From contig JAWANJ010000002.1 in NCBI GenBank assembly GCA_038895395.1, positions 1 through 61,598 on the forward strand: a stretch of DNA of 61,598 nt, in the 5' to 3' direction. The position numbers and the translations under genes are program-made. This DNA comes from DTGL01 sp038895395. GTDB taxonomy: Archaea > Iainarchaeota > Iainarchaeia > Iainarchaeales > DTGL01. Position 1 is the stretch's first letter. Every line of letters starts with the position of its first letter. Positions 33,164 to 41,277 of this stretch are shown one piece after another. The notes beneath the pieces are model-generated. The model searched no databases, was not told the DNA's origin, and saw nothing but the letters and a program-made list of their open reading frames with translations.

Positions 33164-34064
33164 CTTCCATCACCAATGGAACTATTTGTTTTTCCGTCTT
33201 TATAAAACTATTTTCAGCTTGAGCAACATATGAACCTGGAACATCATGTAGCACTGGGTATGGCACCAACACCTTCTCACGCAGAAGCTGTCTAAGTCCA
33301 AGCTTCGTTTCAAACTCACTCATCTTAAGTTCTCTTATAACCCACCTTTCTGCAAATGGCAATGTTTTGTAGTTTTCAACTACAAAGCTTAGTATCCTCC
33401 TAGCGTATGAATTTCTAACAGGCTTTGGCTCATCAAGTCGGTATATATTTGCCTTTCCACTCTCTTTGACATATCCTTCGCCTGTACTAGCAAATGGTTC
33501 AATTGCGTAAGCTTTTCCATCCTTCAGTTTTATATTTGCTTTACTTTCTGTGTTAGGTATTACTGGTTGAGCATGTTGAACATATTGTTCAAGCCCGTGT
33601 CCTGTTAAGTTGCTGATTGGCCTAAAACCTTTTTCTCTTATTGTTTTTTCTATGCAAGAGCCAATTTCCCCAATTGTTGGATCTTCAGGTAAAAGTTCAA
33701 AGGCTTTTTGAAGTGCAGATTCTACAGCTTTTATTAAATCTGCGTGCTTTCCAGAGTGATTTATTGTAAAGGCACAATCAGCAATGTAGCCATCAATATG
33801 CACGCCAATATCCACTTTAAGCACATCTTCTTTGCGTAGCGTAATTTTTTCGTTCCAATCAGGCGTTTGATGTGCAGCATTTTCGTTAAAACTCAAATTT
33901 ACTGGAAAGGCTGGTTTACCCCCTTTTTTTATAATAAATTCTTCTATTTTTTCTGCACATTCAAACAGGTCTGCTCCAGGTACTAATAATTTTTTAGCAA
34001 AGCTCTTTGTTTTGGATAATATAAGGCCAGCAGTTACGTACTTCGCATGAATACTTTTGTCCAA
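33138..34064 (-). CDS. map: methionine aminopeptidase, type 2
   Basis: This enzyme removes N-terminal methionine from new proteins. The 308-residue product has the full metal-binding set of the family: Asp in KVDIGVHIDG, Asp in GYIADCAFT, His in NLTGHGLEQY, Glu in YAIEPFAS, and Glu in YVAQAENSF, and the substrate His in AAHQTPDW. The type 2 insertion (helical RRILSFVVENYKTLPFAERW) is present. The start is a TTG at 34064, well placed after GGTGATGTGA. It lies 30 bases after polB on the same strand. Confidence 0.93.
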   Translation of the reverse strand: MDKSIHAKYVTAGLILSKTKSFAKKLLVPGADLFECAEKIEEFIIKKGGKPAFPVNLSFNENAAHQTPDWNEKITLRKEDVLKVDIGVHIDGYIADCAFTINHSGKHADLIKAVESALQKAFELLPEDPTIGEIGSCIEKTIREKGFRPISNLTGHGLEQYVQHAQPVIPNTESKANIKLKDGKAYAIEPFASTGEGYVKESGKANIYRLDEPKPVRNSYARRILSFVVENYKTLPFAERWVIRELKMSEFETKLGLRQLLREKVLVPYPVLHDVPGSYVAQAENSFIKTEKQIVPLVMEDEGKGESL

Positions 34065-34094
34065 TCACATCACCAGCTTATAGCCTTGATTTTT

Positions 34095-36524
34095 TCATGA
34101 GAATAACCCTAAATTTGACTGTTTACCTCCGGCTATTAAGTCTTCTTCACTATACCCAAACTCGCTAATTATTTTTATAACCGACGGTATGACCTGATTT
34201 TTTATATAGTACTCCGCATCATAGTTTCCTTCGTTTACGTATTCTGCAAGCTGAGCTTTATCACTTATGCTTTTTCCACATTTTGTGATTATATAACCAA
34301 TAACTGAGCTTTCACCAATATCACGACCCTTTGCTATTGCTTTTTTTGCTGCGGCTACATGAGGTCCAACACTTTCATAAGCATTTACGTCCTTCTTTAT
34401 TTGGGAATATATTATAAGATCATTTTTCTTTATCAAACCGTCACGTAGTTCTTTAATTTTTTGTTTCACGATTGCAACAGCCTTTTCAGGTGAGCCATCT
34501 TTTAGTATTGCTTCAATCACCATGCGCTGAGTTTCCTTTGCAATGTTTGCCCAATCTCTGCGTACATATTCAAAACCAACAATTTTTAGATTATTGTTTT
34601 CATCTATCAGCGCATACTTTTTCTTTGCAGCTTGTGTTATTTCAGCCTTTTTCGTGACAAATATGCCTCTTTTGTAAAACCCCTCAAGCTCTAAATTCAT
34701 AACACCTGGCAATTTTGAGTTTATATATTCTACAAAGGCCATTACGTCTTCTTTGCTTTTTTCTTTAGGAATCTTTATGAATGTGCTATCTGTGTCGCCG
34801 TATATTATCTGAAAACCTGCTTTTTTTGCTTCTTCGGCAACCATCCTGACATATTCCCGGCTCCATGCAGTGATTGCAGACGCACATTCTTTGCTGTACC
34901 ATCTGAATCTTGCATAGCCAAGTGATCCGTAAAATGAATTTAATATTATTTTTAGTGAGTGCTGTCTAGCATCCGCAAGCAAATACTCCTTGCTATCTTT
35001 TTTAAGGAGCTTTAAAGATTTTTTTATTGCAACGCGTTCTTCAAATAATCTGCGTATTACTTTTGGCACAAACCCAACCTTTTTAGTACAAAACCAATAT
35101 TTGATTGGGCTAGAATTTTTTTCAGAGCATTCTTTGTGGTTGCAGTTCAGTGAATCAGGGCTTACATTGTGGGATATTATAATTGTTGGATGCAAGCTTG
35201 TGAAGTCTAAAACAGCTATGTTTTCGTGAAGGCCTGGTAATGGCTCATATACAAACCCCCCTTGATAAGTTTGCATTGTTCTTTCTTTTACTTCTTGATC
35301 GCTTGGTTTATTTGGCACAAGAATATCGCTATTAGATGCTTCGCCTATAAGAAGGGCCTCAACAAGCTGGGAGCTTGAACTTCTACTAACATCAAAAAGA
35401 GTGTAGTGCACAAGTTTTCCAAGTTCTATAAAAAGAGGAAGATAGTTGCTAGCAATTCTATATGCAACGTCAGAGTCTAGAAGATTATAGTCTGCTAGCC
35501 TTTCTAATCCAACCTTGCTTTTCCATATGGCATTTATCTCATTGGCGGGTATTTTTTCTTTAGGTTCATTAAACAATGTTTTACTTACGCTTTCCAAATC
35601 CAACTTAATTAGATTTACCACACCAAATCGCATCAACATGCGCAAAATTTGGTAAGCATCAATATGTGGTCTACCACGAACTTTTACAGCAGATTCTCTT
35701 GTCTTTTTCACGCCTATGGGTTCTGAGTTATCTACGCCAATGTCAAATTTTGTTTTTAGCTTTGCAGCTCGTACTTTCAGATATGGCAAGTCAAAATTAT
35801 CACCGTTGTAAGTCACAAGAATATCCAAATCTTTATTTTTTATCTTTTCAACCAACTTTTCTATAAGTTCCTTTTCACTGTCCACTTTGATTGCATAACT
35901 GATATTTATTTTTTCTGTACAAAAAACCAGTTTTTCTTCATTGTCAACATATGAAGCCATTATTATTGGATCTTTCTCAGGATTGGAGAATCTTTCTGGG
36001 GAATATGTTTCAATGTCAATGGCCCCAATTCTCAAATCGAGAACAGGGTCAACGCTTTTTTCTATTTTTTTATAATTTTTAAGTTCTTTTGTTATTTCAT
36101 CATATTCTATCTCGTAGAAAGAAAAAGACTCTAAGCCTGTATCAAAAAGAAATCTCTTTACAAAAGGAATATCATATTCGCGCTTATGGGTCACAAATTC
36201 TTGTTCTCTTATCGCTTCGCGAGCATCTTTCAGGTCTTTGGTTGACTTGAAAAAAACTTTTATCACAGTTGTTTTTTCATCTGATCCAAACAAGTATTTC
36301 TCAACTGGTACTGCCTCGACAATCTTTACTCCATTAAATTCTCTTTCAAGCAGTTTCTTTATTGCTTCTTGAGCTGAAATGTTAACTGTTATGTATAAAT
36401 AAGGCCTGTAATTTGGCATATATAGCATTATTTTCCCATTCTTTGTCTTGAAGAATAAAACTATCTTTGACTCTTCACCTTTAAGGTGGTCTACATCCAG
36501 CAAAAGAGCTTCTTCTTTCTTCAT
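34095..36524 (-). CDS. polB: family B DNA polymerase
   Basis: Replicative polymerase of 809 residues with proofreading exonuclease. Exo I GAIDIETYSPE, Exo II TYNGDNFDLPYL, Exo III YNLLDSDVAY; polymerase motif A DFTSLHPTIIISHNVSPDSL near residue 440, motif B KIILNSFYGSLGY, motif C YGDTDSTFI. A C-terminal QSNLGLF resembles a PCNA-binding peptide. In motif A the usual SLYPS is SLHPT: the tyrosine that acts as steric gate against ribonucleotides is histidine. There is no intein at the three usual insertion points. Leaderless by appearance. Confidence 0.96.
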   Translation of the reverse strand: MKKEEALLLDVDHLKGEESKIVLFFKTKNGKIMLYMPNYRPYLYITVNISAQEAIKKLLEREFNGVKIVEAVPVEKYLFGSDEKTTVIKVFFKSTKDLKDAREAIREQEFVTHKREYDIPFVKRFLFDTGLESFSFYEIEYDEITKELKNYKKIEKSVDPVLDLRIGAIDIETYSPERFSNPEKDPIIMASYVDNEEKLVFCTEKINISYAIKVDSEKELIEKLVEKIKNKDLDILVTYNGDNFDLPYLKVRAAKLKTKFDIGVDNSEPIGVKKTRESAVKVRGRPHIDAYQILRMLMRFGVVNLIKLDLESVSKTLFNEPKEKIPANEINAIWKSKVGLERLADYNLLDSDVAYRIASNYLPLFIELGKLVHYTLFDVSRSSSSQLVEALLIGEASNSDILVPNKPSDQEVKERTMQTYQGGFVYEPLPGLHENIAVLDFTSLHPTIIISHNVSPDSLNCNHKECSEKNSSPIKYWFCTKKVGFVPKVIRRLFEERVAIKKSLKLLKKDSKEYLLADARQHSLKIILNSFYGSLGYARFRWYSKECASAITAWSREYVRMVAEEAKKAGFQIIYGDTDSTFIKIPKEKSKEDVMAFVEYINSKLPGVMNLELEGFYKRGIFVTKKAEITQAAKKKYALIDENNNLKIVGFEYVRRDWANIAKETQRMVIEAILKDGSPEKAVAIVKQKIKELRDGLIKKNDLIIYSQIKKDVNAYESVGPHVAAAKKAIAKGRDIGESSVIGYIITKCGKSISDKAQLAEYVNEGNYDAEYYIKNQVIPSVIKIISEFGYSEEDLIAGGKQSNLGLFS

Positions 36525-36599
36525 ATGCCTTATTAAAAAAATTAGAAGGTATTATTATATTACTTTGTGATTTTGCTTATCCGTTTTCTTCTCCTTGTG

Positions 36600-36613
36600 T
36601 GGCTGAAAAGCCA
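36600..36613. other. short hairpin in divergent promoter region
   Basis: TGGCTGAAAAGCCA forms a 5-base stem with a GAAA tetraloop. It lies in the 138-base gap between polB and the first small membrane gene. No T-run follows on either strand, so it is not an obvious terminator; the role is unknown. Confidence 0.35.
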
Positions 36614-36662
36614 TTATGGTTCAAAGAAAGGCTTTTATTGGTGAAGTGTCATCTATATTTTC

Positions 36663-36947
36663 ATGGATATGCTAGAAATACTTTTCGGCCGAAGCGATTT
36701 TGCCACAAATCTTTGGTTCGTGCTCTGCATAGTTTATTCGATATGGATCTTTGGCTGGCTTAAAAAGCAGCTTGGCTCTGCTAAAATATCCTTAGTACTC
36801 ACAGCCTTGATAGTGTACATCATATTTGTGCAATATCCTGAGCTTGTGCTTATTCCCGTAATCCTTTTTTTGATTCAGACATTCTTTAGTGGCATGTTTG
36901 AAAAGATACCTGCTGGTAGCAAGAAACCAGAATATCTAAAAGATTAG
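36663..36947 (+). CDS. small membrane protein (first of three)
   Basis: A 94-residue protein with two or three membrane helices (about residues 11-29, 38-57, 58-74) and a short charged tail. It is the first of three small membrane protein genes on this strand, with 8 bases to the next gene. Not recognised. Confidence 0.75.
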   Translation: MDMLEILFGRSDFATNLWFVLCIVYSIWIFGWLKKQLGSAKISLVLTALIVYIIFVQYPELVLIPVILFLIQTFFSGMFEKIPAGSKKPEYLKD

Positions 36948-36955
36948 GTGATTAA

Positions 36956-37273
36956 ATGGACATCCTGATGCTAGCGGTTACAGTAGTACTGATGATGTTG
37001 TTCATGCAGTATAATCAGTTTTGGCTTGTTCTTGGAATTCTTTTAGTAATGGTTCTCACATCTAGATCTTTCTCAACAACTTTTGTTCTTTTGCTAGCTT
37101 TCTTTCTTATCTATCTAACAAAAGACTTTCTTAAAGAACTTTGGCTTGCCATAACAATTTTTGTCATAGTGTTGGCATTGTCCCTAAGCTTTAGGAAAGA
37201 AGAAAGACAAGAATATCCACCTGATATGGCTGGATTTGGAGGTCCCCTTGATCAAGGTGGCTTTGGCATGTGA
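36956..37273 (+). CDS. small membrane protein (second of three)
   Basis: A 105-residue protein with three hydrophobic segments (about residues 1-33, 39-57, 63-80) and a Gly/Pro-rich tail (DMAGFGGPLDQGGFGM). A GGTGAT site precedes the ATG. Its last codons overlap the upstream GTG of the next frame, so translation is coupled. Not recognised; the glycine-rich end could be an interaction tail. Confidence 0.75.
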   Translation: MDILMLAVTVVLMMLFMQYNQFWLVLGILLVMVLTSRSFSTTFVLLLAFFLIYLTKDFLKELWLAITIFVIVLALSLSFRKEERQEYPPDMAGFGGPLDQGGFGM

Positions 37274-37278
37274 TAAAA

Positions 37279-37665
37279 ATGCTCGAAATTTTTTTCTTAT
37301 TGTTTTTTATAGCACTTTTCCTTTTTTTGATACGAGTAACCTTTTTTGCAATATTTTTCCTTATGGCTGCATTTCTTTATGTGCTTTTTTTCTTTTTTGG
37401 TAGGCTTTTAGCTAATATGCGCAAAGGAGTTGCAAAGTTGGAAAGCTCAACAAAGAAGGAGATCAACGCAATTGAAAAAGCAGGTACATCATATCCAGAA
37501 GGTGCCCTTTCTGAAATGCTAAAAGAAGCGGGGCGAAAGACTGGAGAACATATTTTTTATGAAGATGCACGTTGGTCAGCAGGTGAATCTTCAAAGGAGT
37601 TAAGAGCAAGGTTAGGGAAAACAGCTAAAAATATTTCGTCAAGGTTTCTTGGGCTTTTTAAGTAA
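37279..37665 (+). CDS. small membrane protein (third of three)
   Basis: A 128-residue protein: one or two hydrophobic helices at the N-terminus (about residues 1-45, very Phe-rich), then an 80-residue charged helical domain. The GTG at 37270 is four bases into the previous gene, but GTGAT just before the ATG at 37279 serves as its ribosome site, so the ATG is chosen. Not recognised. Confidence 0.7.
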   Translation: MLEIFFLLFFIALFLFLIRVTFFAIFFLMAAFLYVLFFFFGRLLANMRKGVAKLESSTKKEINAIEKAGTSYPEGALSEMLKEAGRKTGEHIFYEDARWSAGESSKELRARLGKTAKNISSRFLGLFK

Positions 37666-37683
37666 ACTTTATTTTTTTAGTTC

Positions 37684-38352
37684 TTAAGAAATTCTCAAAA
37701 TAAGCTTTTTCGTTGATTCTAGGACTTTTTCCAAAAGTTCCTTTGTGGCCGCAATGTCGCCTTTCATACTATCTATGTCTTCCTTTATCTTTTCTATATC
37801 TGTTTGTATTTTTGCTACCTGTTCACTCATTGTTAATGGGCACTCTGGTTTTTGAGTAGCTGCTTTTTGAATGGTCTTATGCAAATCTTCCAAAACATTT
37901 GCCTGCTGTACTACTGCAGCTTGTAATGTTGTATGGTGCAAATCATGTTCAAGCTTTGTTTCATCTATGCGGTTTATAATCTTGTCTACAGGTCCAATCT
38001 TTTTTTCTTCAATTTCTATATACTCAGGTTCAGCAGACTCCAGGAAAGAACCAATCTCACCACCCAAATCGATGCTTTCTTCATCCTCTTTTAAATTTTC
38101 TTTTTTAGCTATTGTTGGTTCCGGTCTCAGCTCGGCCTTTTTTATTGTCATTTCGTTATCAACAGCTGCTTGCTTAACCTCTTGCTTCAGTGGCTCATTT
38201 TTAGAAGCTTTCTCAAGGAGGGTCTTGCCACGCTCTCTACTAATGCCTACATCTTCAAGTGTGTCTAAAATTATATCATCTTCTAGTCCAGAATCTTTCA
38301 TACGCTTTATAGTTTCAACTAGCACTGTCTCGTCCACCAAAAACACCGCCAT
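37684..38352 (-). CDS. coiled-coil protein of the surface locus
   Basis: A 222-residue protein. The first 55 residues (LVDETVLVETIKRMKDSGLEDD...) form a helical domain, followed by an acidic low-complexity linker and a C-terminal coiled coil (residues about 140-220: VAKIQTDIEKIKEDIDSMK). No membrane segment and no signal peptide, so it is cytoplasmic. It is divergent from the HerA-like gene. Not recognised. Confidence 0.7.
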   Translation of the reverse strand: MAVFLVDETVLVETIKRMKDSGLEDDIILDTLEDVGISRERGKTLLEKASKNEPLKQEVKQAAVDNEMTIKKAELRPEPTIAKKENLKEDEESIDLGGEIGSFLESAEPEYIEIEEKKIGPVDKIINRIDETKLEHDLHHTTLQAAVVQQANVLEDLHKTIQKAATQKPECPLTMSEQVAKIQTDIEKIKEDIDSMKGDIAATKELLEKVLESTKKLILRIS

Positions 38353-38480
38353 TATTTGCTAAAATATTAAGCATCCATTATTTAAAAAGCTAACTTTCTT
38401 TGTTAAATAAAAAATAACTCAACCAAGCGGCAAAAGATAGGTTTAAATGTTATAAATTTTTTATTTATAATGGTGAACCG

Positions 38481-39998
38481 ATGGAATTAAATGTCACTGG
38501 TGGTCCTTGGCACGACCTACTAATAGGGAGCATAGAAGGCTTCGATTACGAAGTAAAAATAAGCAAAGACAATACAATTATTTCAATGATTTATGAAAAA
38601 TCTGGAAAGACGATAAAAGCCGTTCTTTTAGAGGTTTTTCGTGTTCTTCATGCAAAAGGTGATGCAACGTCTTTTTTAAGGCACATCCCAAAACGAACCA
38701 TAGCACTAAACATACATTCTCAAGATGGTTCAAGCCAATTTATACTTATAGACTCTGGCATAGAATATATACCATATGATAAAAACAACATAATACAAAA
38801 AGTTGAAGAGATGATAAAAAGAATAGAATCACTTACAAACATTTTATTAAAGGTTAGTTTGGCCTATGATATAAAACTAACTGAGCTTAAGGACTGCGAT
38901 GAAGAAATAAAATCAACCTTTTTTTCAATGCCATTAGTAAATTTGCTTGTTGCACCATTGACAAAAAAATGTCACAGTCCAGATATTTTGGAAGTATCGC
39001 ATGGTGAAATTCATCTAGGTATAACTAAAACTGGTGCCATGGTAAAGGAACCGTTTGACTTTTTCGAAAGGACTGTAGTTTTTGGTGGTCAGGAAAAGGA
39101 TCGTATTCATGTTTTGCACATACTTGCAGAAAGCGCGATCATATCTGGATTCCCGTTGATAATAATTGATTGGACTGATTCTTTCAGAGGTCTAAATGTA
39201 GCAAACCAAAATATTGCTGAACTAACAAAATATAAGGTTGAGCTTGATCCAGTTGGTTTTCCAACAAAGGTTTTTACTGCTGGGGTTGATATTAAAGTCC
39301 AAGTGGAATATATTGATCCAGAGGTTTTAATAGAACTATTTGGGATTGGAAAAAACATTGCGGGACAAGTAATAATTGAAGCTTTTAAAAAAGGCAACTT
39401 CAAGACGATAGAAGAATTAAAAAAGAAAATTTCTGAGATTGAAGAAACACCAAAGATAACCCCTTTTGTAAAAAGAGAGGCACAGAGAATAATAGAGGTT
39501 ATAGAATGTATTTATCCAGACATATTCTCAAACACAACACCGGTTGAAGAGATTACAAAAAAGTGGGCGAGGGGGCTAAGCAGAGCAAACATCCTGTTGT
39601 TCAAAGGCGATGATTTTAGAAAAAGCATTTTAATTCTTCAAACTACGCTTGTTGCACTCAAAAATCACTTAAAAAGTCAAGGCGCTAGCAATAAAATGAG
39701 AGCCATCTTGTTTTTCACAGCAGGCAATATGACAATACCAAGATTTTCTGCAACGTATACAAACAAAAGGCTTGCATCTGATGTTTCAGAGATGACAAAA
39801 TATGGTTGTGGTCTTATCTTGGAAGCTAATGACAAGATTGACATAAACCCAGATGTTTCCAAACTTTTCTTTACTTCAATAGGGATAATTGCTGGCAATG
39901 ATGCTGCTGTAGTTATAGAAAACAGAAAAAACTACCGTGTTTTTATAAGGCCAGGCCTTAGCGACTGTTGTAGCAAAATTAGCTCAAAAATCTTTTGA
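38481..39998 (+). CDS. HerA/FtsK-fold protein with degenerate ATPase site
   Basis: A 505-residue protein. The C-terminal 320 residues follow the layout of archaeal HerA-type (DUF87) ATPases: RTVVFGGQEKDRIHVLHILAES in place of the P-loop, FPLIIIDWTDSFRGL as the following strand, AILFFTAGNMTIPRF in place of the Walker B DEAH, and KYGCGLILEANDKIDINPDV as the Q-type motif. The GxGKT lysine and the catalytic acids are absent, so it is probably a non-hydrolysing homologue. The N-terminal 170 residues are a separate, unrecognised domain. It has a GGTGA site before ATG. It overlaps the end of the next (convergent) coiled-coil gene by 15 bases. Confidence 0.7.
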   Translation: MELNVTGGPWHDLLIGSIEGFDYEVKISKDNTIISMIYEKSGKTIKAVLLEVFRVLHAKGDATSFLRHIPKRTIALNIHSQDGSSQFILIDSGIEYIPYDKNNIIQKVEEMIKRIESLTNILLKVSLAYDIKLTELKDCDEEIKSTFFSMPLVNLLVAPLTKKCHSPDILEVSHGEIHLGITKTGAMVKEPFDFFERTVVFGGQEKDRIHVLHILAESAIISGFPLIIIDWTDSFRGLNVANQNIAELTKYKVELDPVGFPTKVFTAGVDIKVQVEYIDPEVLIELFGIGKNIAGQVIIEAFKKGNFKTIEELKKKISEIEETPKITPFVKREAQRIIEVIECIYPDIFSNTTPVEEITKKWARGLSRANILLFKGDDFRKSILILQTTLVALKNHLKSQGASNKMRAILFFTAGNMTIPRFSATYTNKRLASDVSEMTKYGCGLILEANDKIDINPDVSKLFFTSIGIIAGNDAAVVIENRKNYRVFIRPGLSDCCSKISSKIF

Positions 39999-40439
39999 AG
40001 TAATGTCTCTTCTCTGTGATTGACCAAGTATTTCCTTTAGCTGATCTATAGTAACAAGTTCCAACGGATTTATAGCTGAAACTATCTGCTTAAGTTCGTT
40101 AAACTCACCATGGCTAACGAATTCTTTTCTAAGGTGTGTTACAATTTCACTTAATTCTTCAATTTTTTTGTTTGTGTCTTCAATACTTCTTTCAATTTCG
40201 ATGAGCCGCCTGCTAAAATCTTCAGATAATTTTTCATTAGGCCCGCTCTCGGCTAATTCACGAACCTTTTTGTTTAATACAATAATATTTCTGCCCAAAA
40301 TCTTTTCGTTTCTTGCTATGTGCCGCATCTTTTGAGAAATAAGTGAAACCGCACTGTTCAAAGCTTTCACATCTTCCATTAGTTGCATAAGTATAGTTGA
40401 TGTTTTTATAGGTCTTGTTTCGGCTCTTTCTTCTACCAT
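39984..40439 (-). CDS. coiled-coil protein of the surface locus
   Basis: A 151-residue protein that is almost entirely coiled coil, with heptads such as ILGRNIIVLNKKVRELAES and SIEDTNKKIEELSEIVTHLR. No membrane helix. Convergent with, and overlapping by 15 bases, the HerA-like gene. It could be a cytoplasmic partner of the membrane proteins around it; this is inference. Confidence 0.7.
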   Translation of the reverse strand: MVEERAETRPIKTSTILMQLMEDVKALNSAVSLISQKMRHIARNEKILGRNIIVLNKKVRELAESGPNEKLSEDFSRRLIEIERSIEDTNKKIEELSEIVTHLRKEFVSHGEFNELKQIVSAINPLELVTIDQLKEILGQSQRRDITSKDF

Positions 40440-40483
40440 CTTATTATAAGAAGACTCTTTAATATTTAAATGTTTTCTATGGT

Positions 40484-40804
40484 TTATCTTCTAATTTGTG
40501 CAAGTCCCCACATGACAGCCGCAATGAAGTTATATGCTAGAAGAACAAATAAAAATATGTAGAGGCTAGCGGTTATGTATGCATGTTTTATCACAAGTAT
40601 GTAAACTAGCACACCGCTTATAATTAGCGTAAGTGCGTTTGATCCAAGTATGCTTCTAACTGTTGCAAATATAAGTATTGTAAGTATAAGCCTTATCAAA
40701 AGGTCCGCTGGCTTAAAGAGGCTCATCACTATAGGTGGTAACAATAGAAGCACAATTAGAGCTATAAATATTAAAACCATTAAATGAATGCCTTTTTGCT
40801 TCAT
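40484..40804 (-). CDS. small membrane protein
   Basis: A 106-residue protein with three membrane helices (about residues 7-27, 32-70, 76-100). The ATG at 40804 follows GGAGG and overlaps the stop of the upstream gene (ATGA), so translation is coupled. Not recognised. Confidence 0.75.
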   Translation of the reverse strand: MKQKGIHLMVLIFIALIVLLLLPPIVMSLFKPADLLIRLILTILIFATVRSILGSNALTLIISGVLVYILVIKHAYITASLYIFLFVLLAYNFIAAVMWGLAQIRR

Positions 40805-41226
40805 CTTGGCAAGCCTCCGCGTCTTTTTGCCATAGCATGTAAATTTCTAGCTGCTTGAAGCTTAGCTGTTCTTTGAGCTAGGTCCAAAGATGAGCTTACG
40901 GGGGAATTTTCATTTTCAGCCATGGCTGCGCGTCTGTCGCTGGTCATACCACCGATAAAGAAAAAGTCAACAAGCATGCCACTAATACCTAGGGTCAGAA
41001 GCACATAAAATAAATATATTCCACCAAAAAAAACCCAATACTCAAATATTATAAACCAAGATATGCCTAATATGAGCAAAACAGCAAGTTGCCTGTTTTC
41101 AACGTGATTTAAAACAAAAGAAATTATAGAGATAAGTGCAAATATCTTGAGCACAAGCATAAAGTCTTGTATAATCTCAGTAAAAAGCATTAGTTGTGAT
41201 AGGAGCAAAATTTGTATAATTTCCAT
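40801..41226 (-). CDS. small membrane protein with basic cytoplasmic tail
   Basis: A 141-residue protein with three or four membrane helices in the first 95 residues and a C-terminal basic, Ala-rich helix (QRTAKLQAARNLHAMAKRRGGLPR) that could bind nucleic acid or acidic membrane. Lies between the giant surface genes and the 106-residue protein. Not recognised. Confidence 0.72.
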   Translation of the reverse strand: MEIIQILLLSQLMLFTEIIQDFMLVLKIFALISIISFVLNHVENRQLAVLLILGISWFIIFEYWVFFGGIYLFYVLLTLGISGMLVDFFFIGGMTSDRRAAMAENENSPVSSSLDLAQRTAKLQAARNLHAMAKRRGGLPR

Positions 41227-41277
41227 AAAATAAATATATTTTTCGAGTTTAAATTAATTTCCATGTGGTTTTACTGT

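Noticed and set aside
34095..36524. Intein in DNA polymerase B, and intein in rpoA
   Set aside because: Motifs A, B and C of PolB and the rpoA active-site region are contiguous without an insertion.
36600..36613. Hairpin TGGCT-GAAA-AGCCA read as transcription terminator
   Set aside because: No U-run after it in either direction and it lies in a divergent promoter region.
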